Made by a program: the position numbers and the translations under genes
Notes under the pieces: generated by a model
The model's input: only the letters and a program-made list of their open reading frames with translations
Told to the model about the DNA's origin: nothing
Database searches by the model: none
Assembly (NCBI GenBank): GCA_910587205.1
Contig: CAJULZ010000002.1
Span: 1 to 64,000, forward strand
Origin: an uncultured Oscillospiraceae bacterium
GTDB taxonomy: Bacteria; Bacillota; Clostridia; Oscillospirales; Oscillospiraceae
DNA length: 64,000 bases
Direction of reading: 5' to 3'
Shown here: positions 9,518 to 18,650 of the stretch, in pieces
Numbering within the stretch: position 1 is the first letter of the stretch
Layout of the letters: each line of letters starts with the position of its first letter

Positions 9518-11191
9518 ATGGAATACCATTATTACAACCAGCTTCTCCAAGGGGACGGCGGAGCGCTGAAACGGGCATTGTACAAGTCCATGGGCTTTAC
9601 CGACAAGGCTCTGGAAAAGCCGCTGATCGCCATCGTCAACACCTATACCAATGCCACGCCGGGACATTATAACCTGAACGAGGTGTGCGCCCAGGTCCAG
9701 CGGGGCATCGAGGCGGCAGGAGGCACCGCCATGACCTTCGGCACCATCGCCCCCTGCGACGGCATTGCCGAGGGCCACGAGGGGATGCGCTATATCCTGC
9801 CCGCCCGGGACCTCATCACCGCTGGAGTAGAGTGCATGATCCGGGCCCACCAGTTCGACGGGGTGGTGCTGTTGGGGTCCTGCGACAAGATCGTGCCGGG
9901 ACTGCTGATGGCGGCCACCCGGCTGGATATCCCCGCCATTTTCTGCAACGCCGGGCCCATGCTCCCCGCCTGCTACAAGGGGAAACACTGCGACGGCAAT
10001 ATCGTCACCGAGGCGGTGGGCTGGAAGGCGCGGGGGGAGATCGATGAGGCGGAGTTCCGTCGGATCGAAAACATGGCGGAGCCGGGCTGCGGTTCCTGCG
10101 CTATGCTGGGCACGGCCAACACCATGGGCTGCATGGCCGAGGCCCTGGGCATGAGCCTGCCGGGCAGCGCCGCCATCCCGGCGGTGTATGCCCAGCGGAT
10201 GCAGATCGCTTACGAGACAGGGCGGACGGCGGTGTCCCTGGTGGAGCGGGGGCTTACGGCACGGAGGATCATCACAAAAGAATCCATTGAGAACGCTATT
10301 ATGGTACTCATGGGTATCGGCGGGTCCACCAACGCCATCATGCACCTGCAGGCTGTCCACCGGGAGGCGGGGCTGGGGAATCTTCCCCTGGATGTCTTTG
10401 ACAAGCTGAGCCGCGTTACCCCGCAAATCGCCTCGGTCTATCCTGCTTCCCCCTACGATATGGCGGACTTCTACGAGGCTGGGGGCGTGCAGGTGGTGAT
10501 GAGGGAGCTGGAACCGTTTCTCCATGGGAGCTGCGTCAATGTGACGGGGCGGACTGTGGCGGAGACGCTCCGGGACTGTCCGGGGAGCGCCCGGCCCGAG
10601 GTGATCCGTACCACCAGCAAGCCTTTTGCCCCTACCGGGGGTGTGGCCGTTTTACAGGGCAGTCTGGCCCCGCTGGGCGCGGTGGCAAAGCCCGCCGCTA
10701 TTCCAGAGCAGCTGATGCGCATACAAGGCAGGGCCCAGGTGTTCCACAGCGAGCAGGAGGCCTGCGAGGCCATCCTAAAAGGCCGGGTGGAGCCGGGGCG
10801 GGTGGTTGTTCTGCGCTATGAGGGCCCCAAGGGCGGGCCGGGTATGCCGGAGATGTACCGCCCCATGAAATGTCTGGAGGGGATGGGCCTATCCGATACC
10901 TGCGCCCTCATCACCGACGGGCGGTTCTCCGGCTCCAACCGGGGGTGCTTTGTAGGCCACATCTCCCCTGAGGCCTACGAGGGCGGCACGCTGGCCCTGG
11001 TGGAGGACGGGGACGAGATCCTCATCGACGTGCCCGGTCGGAGACTGGAGCTTATGGTGGACGGCATGGTTCTGGAGCAGCGGCGCCGGCGGTGGACGCG
11101 CCCGGAGAAGGACGTTCCCGACGGGTATCTCAATGTCTACCGGGCCCTCAGCCGCTCCGCGGCCCAGGGCGCGGTGCTGGGGCTGGACTGA
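9518..11191 (+). CDS. IlvD/Edd-family sugar-acid dehydratase
   Basis: The 557-residue protein belongs to the iron-sulfur dihydroxy-acid/aldonate dehydratase family. Cluster-ligand regions GSCDKIVPG and PGCGSCAM are present, together with GGSTNAIMHL, EGPKGGPGMPEM and ITDGRFSGSNRG. In this setting it most likely dehydrates a pentonate or hexonate to the 2-keto-3-deoxy acid. Branched-chain amino-acid genes are absent nearby, which argues against IlvD itself. I take ATG 9518, preceded by AAGGGG at nine bases; the frame extends upstream to 9497 into the SDR gene. The gap to the SDR stop is 13 bases and to the aldolase 18 bases, so the genes are co-transcribed. Confidence 0.86.
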   Translation: MEYHYYNQLLQGDGGALKRALYKSMGFTDKALEKPLIAIVNTYTNATPGHYNLNEVCAQVQRGIEAAGGTAMTFGTIAPCDGIAEGHEGMRYILPARDLITAGVECMIRAHQFDGVVLLGSCDKIVPGLLMAATRLDIPAIFCNAGPMLPACYKGKHCDGNIVTEAVGWKARGEIDEAEFRRIENMAEPGCGSCAMLGTANTMGCMAEALGMSLPGSAAIPAVYAQRMQIAYETGRTAVSLVERGLTARRIITKESIENAIMVLMGIGGSTNAIMHLQAVHREAGLGNLPLDVFDKLSRVTPQIASVYPASPYDMADFYEAGGVQVVMRELEPFLHGSCVNVTGRTVAETLRDCPGSARPEVIRTTSKPFAPTGGVAVLQGSLAPLGAVAKPAAIPEQLMRIQGRAQVFHSEQEACEAILKGRVEPGRVVVLRYEGPKGGPGMPEMYRPMKCLEGMGLSDTCALITDGRFSGSNRGCFVGHISPEAYEGGTLALVEDGDEILIDVPGRRLELMVDGMVLEQRRRRWTRPEKDVPDGYLNVYRALSRSAAQGAVLGLD

Positions 11192-11209
11192 ATCAAGGAG
11201 GAAGATGCG

Positions 11210-11899
11210 ATGCTGACCTGGAAAGATGATAACGAACTCTTTGCGATTATGCGCAAAGAGCTCTACTCCGCGGTAATTGGCGATATTTTGGACAAGTTGG
11301 GCTATCTGCACCAGTTTCTGCCCCAGCGCGTCCAGCCTATCCGCGAGGATATGGTGGTGGCGGGGCGGGCCATGCCCGTGCTGGAGGCGGATGCCTTCGA
11401 GGAGTTGTCCAACGGCCAGAACCCCATCATGAAACGCTCCTTTGGCCTGATGCTGGAGGCGCTGGACGACCTGAAGGAGAACGAGGTGTATATCTGCACT
11501 GGTTCCTCCCCCTCCTACGCTCTGGTGGGTGAGCTGATGTGCACCCGGATGCAGATCTTGAAGGCCGCCGGGGCGGTGGTCAACGGCTTCCACCGGGACA
11601 CCAGGGGCATACTGGCCCTGGACTTCCCCTGCTTCTCCTACGGACGGTACGCCCAGGACCAGGCCCCTCGGGGTAAGGTCATCGACTACCGGGTGCCTAT
11701 CGAGATCGAGGGGGTGCGGGTGAATCCGGGGGATATCGTGTTCGGCGACTTGGACGGGGTGCTGATTATCCCGCAAAGCATCGAGCGGGAGGTCATCCAG
11801 CGGGCCTATGAGAAGGCCACTGGGGAGAAGATGGTGGCCCAGGCCATCCGGGGCGGCATGGGGGCCAGGGAATCCTTCGACAAGCATGGGATCATGTGA
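11210..11899 (+). CDS. RraA-like family aldolase
   Basis: A 229-residue protein of the RraA/HMG-aldolase fold. Family active-site elements are present: the GEL segment (YALVGELMC), the Arg-Asp pair (NGFHRDTRG) and the C-terminal GDLDGVLIIP. RraA-like enzymes are metal-dependent aldolases or decarboxylases acting on pyruvate-derived keto acids; others only regulate RNase E. Here it follows the dehydratase, with a strong AAGGAGG site. The economical reading is that it cleaves the 2-keto-3-deoxy aldonate to pyruvate and an aldehyde, in place of the usual DapA-type or HpcH-type aldolase. That assignment is inference. Confidence 0.8.
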   Translation: MLTWKDDNELFAIMRKELYSAVIGDILDKLGYLHQFLPQRVQPIREDMVVAGRAMPVLEADAFEELSNGQNPIMKRSFGLMLEALDDLKENEVYICTGSSPSYALVGELMCTRMQILKAAGAVVNGFHRDTRGILALDFPCFSYGRYAQDQAPRGKVIDYRVPIEIEGVRVNPGDIVFGDLDGVLIIPQSIEREVIQRAYEKATGEKMVAQAIRGGMGARESFDKHGIM

Positions 11900-11929
11900 C
11901 CCAAGGCGGGCGCAAAAAGGGGGACCGGG

Positions 11930-12814
11930 ATGAACGAACTGGAGCGGGAGCTGTTCGCGCTGCTCAGCGCGGAGGAATACGGTACCAAAATACGCAAAGC
12001 GGGGGTCTATCTGTTCCCGTCGGACTACCGCTTTGACCCCCACGCCCACCTGGAATATGAGATCAACTACATCAACACCGGACACTGCATCATGAGCGTA
12101 GGGGAGGATTACGTGGCCCTGCGCCAGGGGGAGTGTATCGTGGTGGCCCCCGGGATGCCCCATGGCTTCATGGTGGACGGACAGAAGCCCTGCCGGATCA
12201 CCCAGCTGGAGCTGGTCATACGCAGTCCGAAACGAATCGGTGGGATACTGGAGTTCCCCGGCATGGAGGAGCCTTTCCACCGTCTGCGGGGCTGTGAGGG
12301 CCTGCTGTCCCTGCTGGAACGGGCGGTGTACTACCACCGGGCGGGAGAGCTGGGGCTGACGGAGCAGACCATGCTGGACTTGACCCTGCTCCAGCTCTAC
12401 GCGGCCATCTCCGAGGCAGCCGGACGCCAGCGCACACAGAATGGTCGGGAGCGCAATGGGAAGGCGGAGGCGGTCCTCCAATACATCAACGAGCATCTGG
12501 ATGAGGAGCTGAGCATTGAGTGTCTGGCCCGGGAGCATGAGATCAGTTCCCGGTATCTGCGCCGGTATTTCCTCCAGTGTGTGGGTATGGGGAGCAATGA
12601 GTATATCGCCATGCTCCGCGTGGGGCGGGCCAAGCGGCTGCTGTGGCACCCGGAATATTCCGTCACGGATGTGGCTATGCAGTGCGGCTTTTCCAGTTCC
12701 CAGTATTTCTGCCGGGTGTTCCGGCGGATGGTGGGGCAGACCCCGGCCCAGTACCGCGGCAAATGGCGGGAGTCCGCCCTCACTGTGGGGGAAGATGAAA
12801 CCGGAATTGGATGA
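11930..12814 (+). CDS. AraC-family transcriptional regulator with cupin sensor
   Basis: The 294-residue protein has an N-terminal cupin-type ligand pocket (PHAHLEYEINYINTG, about 35-90). Its C-terminal AraC DNA-binding domain (about 180-285) has two helix-turn-helix units (LSIECLAREHEISSRYLRRY and VTDVAMQCGFSSSQYFCRVF). It is the last gene of the operon that begins with the lactonase and is probably its activator. Its 3' end overlaps the convergent epimerase gene by 35 bases. Candidate targets are the inverted repeat at 7751-7782 and the shared 26-bp motif at 13924 and 18651. Confidence 0.88.
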   Translation: MNELERELFALLSAEEYGTKIRKAGVYLFPSDYRFDPHAHLEYEINYINTGHCIMSVGEDYVALRQGECIVVAPGMPHGFMVDGQKPCRITQLELVIRSPKRIGGILEFPGMEEPFHRLRGCEGLLSLLERAVYYHRAGELGLTEQTMLDLTLLQLYAAISEAAGRQRTQNGRERNGKAEAVLQYINEHLDEELSIECLAREHEISSRYLRRYFLQCVGMGSNEYIAMLRVGRAKRLLWHPEYSVTDVAMQCGFSSSQYFCRVFRRMVGQTPAQYRGKWRESALTVGEDETGIG

Positions 12815-13853
12815 CCCGCCGCCAGACCTCCCCGGGGAGGGTGGGCCGGAAGCACTCTGGGGCAAGACGGGAGCAGTCGGGCAGGTCCTGGGCCTCCAGG
12901 GCCACGGCGCAGGAAGGGACGGAGCGCTGTCCCCCGTTGACCTCCAGCCCTGCCGGAAGGAAGCCGCCGGAATACAGCACTACCGCGGGCGTATCCGTCC
13001 ATAGCTCCATCCACCGGCCGCTGCGGTGATCCCTCAAGGCGCAGGCGCGTTTCAATCCCGGTTCCCCGTCCAGCAGATAGGCGTGGTTGAAGCCCCGGGC
13101 AATGTGGAGCTGCTCCCGGCTCACCGGGTCGCGGGCAGCATGGATGGCGCTTTCTATGGTTCGGCCCTGGCGGAAGTCAAAGGCCGTCCCGTCCACGGGA
13201 ATCAGGCTTACAGGCAGATGTTCCCCGTCGTTGACGCAGACACGGCCGGCGTAAATGGTCAGCTCCTGGCCCAGCGCGGGGTGGTCAAATTTGCCGGACA
13301 GGTTCCAGTAGGCGTGGCTGGACAGGTTGAAATAGGTGGGCCGGTCCGTTCGGGCCTCATATTCGATGGTAAGGCGGTTTTCATCCGACAGGGTATAGCG
13401 CACCCGGTAGGAGTGGTTCCCCGGCCATCCGTCCAGCCCGTGGGGCTGGGCGGCGGACAGCAGGATGGAGGCTGCTCTCCCATCACAGGCGAGGTCCTCC
13501 ATTGTCCAGAGTTGTGCTGAGAGGCTGTGCCCGCCGCCATGGAGTTGGTTGCCCCCGTCGTTGGGCGACAGGGCATATTCCGCCCCCGGCAGAGACAGCC
13601 GCCCGCCCCGGATGCGCCCAGCGTTGGGCCCCAGGATGGCCCCGGCGTAGCAGGCGAGAGAGGCGTAGGATTCCGGGGTCGGAAAACCAAGGGCAAGCGA
13701 ATGCTCCAGTCCATCGTTATCGAGAAAAGCAATTTTTTGAAGTACGGCACCCAGCGGAAGAAAGGATGCCGTCAGTCCGTTGCGCCCTTTCGTCGTGTAA
13801 AGGGGATAAACCGGCGTCGTGCTTTGGGGAAAATCTCCGATAGCGGTTTGCAT
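12780..13853 (-). CDS. Aldose 1-epimerase (mutarotase)
   Basis: A 357-residue galactose-mutarotase-type enzyme. The conserved Arg (GPNAGRIRGG), substrate His (NQLHGGGHS), catalytic His (SSHAYWNLSG), Asp region (PVDGTAFDFR) and the general-base Glu (VALEAQDLPD) are all present. It interconverts alpha and beta anomers of a free aldose. Ribosome site GGAGGGAG precedes ATG 13853. The gene is divergent from the ABC transporter operon across a region that carries the shared 26-bp motif. It would supply the anomer used by the sugar 1-dehydrogenase. Confidence 0.9.
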   Translation of the reverse strand: MQTAIGDFPQSTTPVYPLYTTKGRNGLTASFLPLGAVLQKIAFLDNDGLEHSLALGFPTPESYASLACYAGAILGPNAGRIRGGRLSLPGAEYALSPNDGGNQLHGGGHSLSAQLWTMEDLACDGRAASILLSAAQPHGLDGWPGNHSYRVRYTLSDENRLTIEYEARTDRPTYFNLSSHAYWNLSGKFDHPALGQELTIYAGRVCVNDGEHLPVSLIPVDGTAFDFRQGRTIESAIHAARDPVSREQLHIARGFNHAYLLDGEPGLKRACALRDHRSGRWMELWTDTPAVVLYSGGFLPAGLEVNGGQRSVPSCAVALEAQDLPDCSRLAPECFRPTLPGEVWRRVIQFRFHLPPQ

Positions 13854-13923
13854 TTTCTCCCTCCTTTTTCTGTTTTTACTATAGGCAGGAAATGACAGAA
13901 ATGGAAGTGGAAAAACAGACTAC

Positions 13924-13984
13924 AGCAATTTTTCAAAATGACAGGGCAAACTTTGCTAATGATGAATTGGGCGGAACGTTATAA
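13924..13984 (+). promoter_or_regulatory. Shared 26-bp motif upstream of the sugar ABC operon
   Basis: Positions 13924-13949 (starting AGCAATTTTTCAAAATG) are identical to 18651-18676. Thirty bases further on is a TATAAG -10-like box (13980-13985) with no good -35, as expected for an activator-dependent promoter. The site lies between the divergent epimerase and ABC transporter genes and may serve both. The likely binder is one of the two AraC regulators. Confidence 0.6.
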
Positions 13985-14024
13985 GATTGTTCCAGAGACA
14001 ACATTCAGATATGGAGGGAGCGAA

Positions 14025-15533
14025 ATGGCAGGCACACTGGAATTTCAGCACATCTGCAAATATTTTCCCGGCGTCAAGGCGCTGGACGACGTGTCCTTCC
14101 AGGCCCATGCAGGGGAGGTGCTGGCCTTCCTGGGGGAGAACGGCGCGGGAAAATCCACACTGCTGAAGGTGCTCAACGGCGACTATCAGCCCACCAGCGG
14201 AAAATACCTGCTGGACGGGGTGGAAAAGCACTTTCAGTCCCCCCATCAGGCCATTGAGGAGGGCATCTCCATCATTTATCAGGAGCGGCAGATTCTGCTG
14301 GAGCTGTCCGTGGCGGAAAATATCTACTTAGGGCGTATGCCCACCAACCGTTTCGGCTTGATCGACATCGGCCGGGCCAACGAGATGGCAGCCAGGATCA
14401 TTGATGACTTCGGCCTGCCCATCCACCCCTCCACCAAGGTGAAGGATCTGTCCATCGCCTACCAGCAGATGGTGGAAATTATGAAGGCCTACTCCCGGGA
14501 CAATTTGAAGGTAATCTGCTTTGACGAGCCTACGGCCTCCCTGTCCGACTCCGAGATCGAGATGCTGTTCAAGATCATCCGTAAGCTGAGAAGCGAGGGC
14601 AAAATCATCATCTACGTATCCCACCGCATGGACGAGATACAGCAGATCACCGACAAGGTAGCCATTTTCAAGGACGGCCGCTATGTGGACACGGTCATCA
14701 CCGGCCAGGTGCCGGAGGAGAAGATGATCTCCATGATGGTGGGCCGGAACCTGGGTGACATCTATGAGAGCCTGGACCGGGACAAGCAGATCGGGGAGGT
14801 CTTGCTGGAGGTTAAAGACGTGTCCTCGGACTACGTCAGGCCGAACTCCTTCACGCTGCGCCGGGGCGAGGTGCTGGGCTTCTCCGGCCTGGTGGGCGCC
14901 GGGCGCACGGAGCTGATGCGGGCCATCATCGGGGCGGACGCCCTGCGCGGCGGCGAGATCCTGCTGGAGGGCAAGCCCATCACCAACCGGTCTCCCTACG
15001 AGGCCATGAAGCACGGCATCGTGCTGGTCCCAGAGGACCGCAAGCTCCAGGGCATCCTGGCCAACCTCAGCGTCAGCGACAACATCAACATCTCCATGCG
15101 GGACGCACACTCCAACAGGCTGGGCTTTGTCAACCGCAGGATGGAGGACGAGGCCGCAGAGGAGGGCATCCGAAACTTTAAGATTAAAACTCCCTCCCCG
15201 GACAAGAAGATTGTAGAGCTGTCCGGCGGCAACCAGCAGAAGTGTATTGTGGCCCGGTGGCTGGGCACCAGCCCCAAGGTGCTTATCCTGGACGAGCCAA
15301 CCAAGGGCATAGATGTGGGAGCCAAGTCGGAGTTTTACAACATGATCTGCCAGTTTGCCAAGCAGGGGCTGGGGGTCATCCTGATCTCGTCGGAGCTGCC
15401 CGAGGTCATCGGCTTGTCCGACCGGGTCATCGTCATGAAGTCCCGGAAGATTGTAGGCGAGGTGGCCCGTGAGGACGCCACCGAGAGCAGGCTGCTGAGC
15501 CTGGGCATGATGGGGGAGGTAAAGGAAGCATGA
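14025..15533 (+). CDS. Sugar ABC transporter ATP-binding protein (CUT2, two ATPase domains)
   Basis: The 502-residue protein has the duplicated ATPase of the CUT2 class (RbsA/MglA/AraG). The first half has Walker A GENGAGKST, Walker B VICFDEPTASL and ISIIYQERQ. The second half has the degenerate GLVGAGRTE, PEDRKLQG, signature SGGNQQK and DEPTKGIDVGA. It powers monosaccharide import at the membrane. ATG 14025 is preceded by GGAGGGAG and gives the family's usual length; the frame is open further upstream to 13938, but that would place the start inside the regulatory motif. Its stop overlaps the permease start (ATGA). Confidence 0.92.
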   Translation: MAGTLEFQHICKYFPGVKALDDVSFQAHAGEVLAFLGENGAGKSTLLKVLNGDYQPTSGKYLLDGVEKHFQSPHQAIEEGISIIYQERQILLELSVAENIYLGRMPTNRFGLIDIGRANEMAARIIDDFGLPIHPSTKVKDLSIAYQQMVEIMKAYSRDNLKVICFDEPTASLSDSEIEMLFKIIRKLRSEGKIIIYVSHRMDEIQQITDKVAIFKDGRYVDTVITGQVPEEKMISMMVGRNLGDIYESLDRDKQIGEVLLEVKDVSSDYVRPNSFTLRRGEVLGFSGLVGAGRTELMRAIIGADALRGGEILLEGKPITNRSPYEAMKHGIVLVPEDRKLQGILANLSVSDNINISMRDAHSNRLGFVNRRMEDEAAEEGIRNFKIKTPSPDKKIVELSGGNQQKCIVARWLGTSPKVLILDEPTKGIDVGAKSEFYNMICQFAKQGLGVILISSELPEVIGLSDRVIVMKSRKIVGEVAREDATESRLLSLGMMGEVKEA

Positions 15534-16516
15534 ACGAGAAAAAGACACACAGGCTCCATATCAGCGGGGACAAGCTGGTGCTGCTCTGTGCCATTATCGC
15601 CGTATTCATCCTGTTCACCATGCTGAACAAGAACTTCTTCAGTTTCCAGAACATCATCAATATTTTGGTGGCCGCATCCCTGGTGGGCCTGGTGGCCATC
15701 GGCCACACCTACCTCATCATCGCCGGGCAGAACGACCTGTCCCCCGGTTCGGTGGCCGCCTTCTCCGGAACCATGGCCGCCCTGCTGGTGAGCATGGGTG
15801 TGCCCTTCTTTGCGGCGGTGCTCATCACAATCGCCTTCGCCATCCTGATCGGGCTGTTTAACGCCTTCATGGTGAATAAGATCCATCTGGAGGCCTTCAT
15901 CGCCACCCTGGTCACCCAGTCCATCATCCGCGGCGCGGCCTACATCATCTGCGATGGCAAGCCGGTGGCCATCAGCAATAAGGCATTTCTGTCTCTGGGC
16001 AAGCTTCGTTTCCTGAACATTCCCCTGTCGGTGTGGATCATGCTGGTGTGCATCCTCATCTTTGGAATCATCCTGTCCAAGACCAAGTTCGGCCGCAGCG
16101 TCTACGCCATCGGCGGCAACCAGGACGCCGCCCGTCTGGCCGGACTGAACCCCAAGCGGATCATTACCGTCAGCTATGTGATGATGGGCATCCTGTGCGC
16201 CATCGGCGGCATCATCTTCGCCGCCCGCATGAACTCCGGCCAGCCCGCCGCCAACGTCAACCTGGAATTCGACGCCATCACCGCGGTCATCCTGGGCGGC
16301 GTGTCCTTTGTAGGCGGCGTGGGCGATATGTTCGGCACCTTCCTGGGCATCATCCTGATCCAGGCGTTCAACACCGGCCTGATTATGGTGGAGGTCCCCA
16401 CCTTCTGGCACTATGTGGCCCGGGGCGGCCTGCTGCTGTTTGCCCTGACCTCGGACTACCTGCGCAAGCAGAAGCGGGAAAAGGATCTGCTGGCCGCTTC
16501 TATGAAGAACCTGTAA
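15530..16516 (+). CDS. Sugar ABC transporter permease (CUT2)
   Basis: A 328-residue, highly hydrophobic protein with about eight to ten membrane segments. It shows the CUT2 permease signature regions GHTYLIIAGQNDLSPGSV, FGRSVYAIGGNQDAARLAG and AVILGGVSFVGGVGDMFGT. It starts within the ATPase stop (4-base overlap), so translation is probably coupled. It forms the membrane channel with the ATPase at 14025 and receives sugar from the binding protein at 16588. Confidence 0.92.
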   Translation: MNEKKTHRLHISGDKLVLLCAIIAVFILFTMLNKNFFSFQNIINILVAASLVGLVAIGHTYLIIAGQNDLSPGSVAAFSGTMAALLVSMGVPFFAAVLITIAFAILIGLFNAFMVNKIHLEAFIATLVTQSIIRGAAYIICDGKPVAISNKAFLSLGKLRFLNIPLSVWIMLVCILIFGIILSKTKFGRSVYAIGGNQDAARLAGLNPKRIITVSYVMMGILCAIGGIIFAARMNSGQPAANVNLEFDAITAVILGGVSFVGGVGDMFGTFLGIILIQAFNTGLIMVEVPTFWHYVARGGLLLFALTSDYLRKQKREKDLLAASMKNL

Positions 16517-16587
16517 GGATCTATATAGGGGCCCGCCCCTGTTTAGATAGGATAGAAGGAACCAAAAATTTTAAGGAGGAAAAGCAA

Positions 16588-17649
16588 ATGAAAAAACTGG
16601 TATCTTTCCTACTGGCCGCGCTCATGCTGTTCAGCCTGGCCGCCTGTACCACCGACACCCCCGCTGAGAGCAAGGCCCCCGAGTCCAAGGCTCCCGACGC
16701 CGCCGGATCCACTGCCCCCGAGGGCGGCGACAGCGCCGAGCAGGGCGTGGTTTACGGCATCTACAAGGCCGGCGACCAGACCTGGTTCATCGACGAGGGC
16801 GCGGCTGCCCAGGCCGCCGTGGAAGCCCGGGGCGACAAGTTCATCTTTGTGGACGCCAAGATGAGCCCTGAGGAGTACCTGAAAGCCATCGACAACGCCA
16901 TTGCCAACAAGGCCAAGGGCATCGTGACCTGTATCCCCGATCAGACCATGTCCCAGGCCGTCATCGACAAGTGCAATGAGGCCAACCTGCCCATCGTGGC
17001 CGCTGACGACGCCCTCCAGGACGGCGACGGCAAGAAGCTGGCCCCCTGGGTGGGCATCAACGCCTACGTCATCGGACAGGCCAACGGTGACTGGCTGGCA
17101 AACTACGCCAAGGAGAACGACTTGGTCAACGATCCTGAGTGCGGCCTTCTCATTATGACCATGGACACCGTGTCCTCTTGCGTGCCCCGCGCCGAGGGCG
17201 AGTACGACAATTTTACCGCCGGCTGCCCCGACTTCGACACCGCCCGCATCTTCAAGGCCGACTATGACGGCACCACCGACAAGGGCAACACCGCCGCCAA
17301 CGCCGTGTTCACCGCCCACCCAGAGATCAAGAAGTGGCTGGTCACCGGCGCCAACGAGGAAGGCTGCATCGGCGCGGTCCGCGCCCTGGAGAGCATGGGC
17401 TTGGACGGCGACGCCTGCGTGGTGGGCCTGGGCGCCTACATGGCCAAGGACGAGTGGAATGACAAGGGCGCCGACGGCACCTGCATGAAGGCCTCCGCCT
17501 ACTTCTCCTCCGACTCCGTTGGTGCCGGCTCCGTGGAGGTCCTGTACGACATCATTGACGGCAAGACGCCCGAGATGGAGACCGCTGTGGACGCTGTGGT
17601 CGTCACCCCTGAGACCTACAAGGAGGTCATGGGCAAAGCCGCCGACTAA
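16588..17649 (+). CDS. AraF-like sugar-binding lipoprotein of the ABC transporter
   Basis: The 353-residue protein starts with a lipoprotein signal (LLAALMLFSLAAC, Cys about 20), followed by a Ser/Ala/Pro-rich linker. The rest is a periplasmic-binding-protein fold. Several stretches resemble E. coli L-arabinose-binding protein AraF as I recall it: AKGIVTCIPDQ, IVAADDAL, HPEIKKWLVTG, GAVRALESMGL and VDAVVVTPETYKEVM. AraF-type proteins bind L-arabinose, D-galactose or D-fucose, which narrows the likely substrate of the whole locus. A strong AAGGAGGA site precedes ATG 16588, suggesting high expression. Confidence 0.88.
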   Translation: MKKLVSFLLAALMLFSLAACTTDTPAESKAPESKAPDAAGSTAPEGGDSAEQGVVYGIYKAGDQTWFIDEGAAAQAAVEARGDKFIFVDAKMSPEEYLKAIDNAIANKAKGIVTCIPDQTMSQAVIDKCNEANLPIVAADDALQDGDGKKLAPWVGINAYVIGQANGDWLANYAKENDLVNDPECGLLIMTMDTVSSCVPRAEGEYDNFTAGCPDFDTARIFKADYDGTTDKGNTAANAVFTAHPEIKKWLVTGANEEGCIGAVRALESMGLDGDACVVGLGAYMAKDEWNDKGADGTCMKASAYFSSDSVGAGSVEVLYDIIDGKTPEMETAVDAVVVTPETYKEVMGKAAD

Positions 17650-17687
17650 GCGATCCGCCGGGAACAGTCCTTACATCCCACAGCAGC

Positions 17688-17723
17688 AAACGGGGAACAG
17701 TCCGTATGGGCTGTTCCCCGTTT
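17688..17723 (+). terminator. Terminator of the sugar ABC operon
   Basis: The arms AAACGGGGAACAG (17688-17700) and CTGTTCCCCGTTT (17711-17723) form a perfect 13-bp stem with a 10-base loop, ending in TTT. It also lies just past the stop of the convergent AraC gene, so it may work in both directions. Confidence 0.8.
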
Positions 17724-17727
17724 CCCA

Positions 17728-18579
17728 TCAAAGCCCGCGGATCTGACTCCGGTAATCGCTGGGCGTCAGGCCCGTCTCCTTTTTAAAAGCGGTGCAGAAG
17801 CAGCTCTCGCTGGTGAAGCCTACGGTGAAGCAGATTTTTTTCACGGAATCGCCGGTACTCTGGAGCAGGAATTTCGCGTTGCTGATCCGGGTGGCCAGGA
17901 TATACTGGTGGGGAGAAAAGCCCGTTTCCTTTTTGAACAGCCGGCTGAAGTAAAAGGGGCTCAGCGCCGCCTGGGCAGCCAGGTCCTCCAGTGAGAGCTC
18001 CTGGGTCAGGTGGTCGTTGATGTAGGCGATGCTGTCCTCGATAATGCCGGTGGACTGAGCCCCGGGGTTGGCGGCCTCCCGGCTCACCAGCAGCTCGGTG
18101 AGAAGGTTCACGATGTAGTTGTTCAGCATGGCCTCCCGGACGGGGGCGGCGTCCCGGAACTGGGCGCAGACCTTACGCAGGTTTTTCTCAAAGCGGTAGC
18201 TGTTCTTCAGCGAGATCACCGGACTGCCTCCGGCCAGAATGGCGTCGAAATAGCCCCGGGCGCAGGGCCCATCGAAGTGGAGCCATTCCGCTTCCCAGCC
18301 GTCGGCGGTGTGGTAGGCGTGAGGGGCGTAGCAGTCCAGCATCACGATTTGTCCCTCCCGGGCGCGGAAGCGATGTCCGCCGCATTCAACCTCGCAGCCG
18401 CCCCGGGTAATGTGCATGATAAGAAAGCTGTCCAGGGAGGTCCTGCGCAGGCAATAGCCGGGCAAATATTGAAAATGGCCCACAATGAGCGGGTAGAGAA
18501 ACAGACCCTGAGCCTGAGTGCTGGGCGTATAGATATAGTAATCGGAACCGGGAGCAACAAGGGATTCTGTGGACAGCAT
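17728..18579 (-). CDS. AraC-family transcriptional regulator
   Basis: The 283-residue protein has an AraC-type ligand arm and cupin (LIMHITRGGCEVECGG, about 55-110) and a C-terminal pair of helix-turn-helix motifs (LSLEDLAAQAALSPFYFSRL and VKKICFTVGFTSESCFCTAF). I take ATG 18579: GGAGGG lies eight bases before it, inside the codons of the alternative ATG at 18594. It lies between the ABC operon and the DUF5107 gene. Both are preceded by the identical 26-bp motif, so this protein is the best candidate for its binder. Confidence 0.88.
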   Translation of the reverse strand: MLSTESLVAPGSDYYIYTPSTQAQGLFLYPLIVGHFQYLPGYCLRRTSLDSFLIMHITRGGCEVECGGHRFRAREGQIVMLDCYAPHAYHTADGWEAEWLHFDGPCARGYFDAILAGGSPVISLKNSYRFEKNLRKVCAQFRDAAPVREAMLNNYIVNLLTELLVSREAANPGAQSTGIIEDSIAYINDHLTQELSLEDLAAQAALSPFYFSRLFKKETGFSPHQYILATRISNAKFLLQSTGDSVKKICFTVGFTSESCFCTAFKKETGLTPSDYRSQIRGL

Positions 18580-18650
18580 ATGGACACCCTCCATTTATTC
18601 ACGTTCAATCTTATTATATGGGGGAAGCCGCTTCCAGTCAAGAAAGTGAA

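Noticed and set aside
13918..13934. CTACAGCAATT near the ABC operon resembles the left end of the IS630 element at 51034
   Set aside because: Only 11 bases match and the second copy of the 26-bp motif (18651) lacks the CTAC. It is better explained as a regulator site than an IS remnant.
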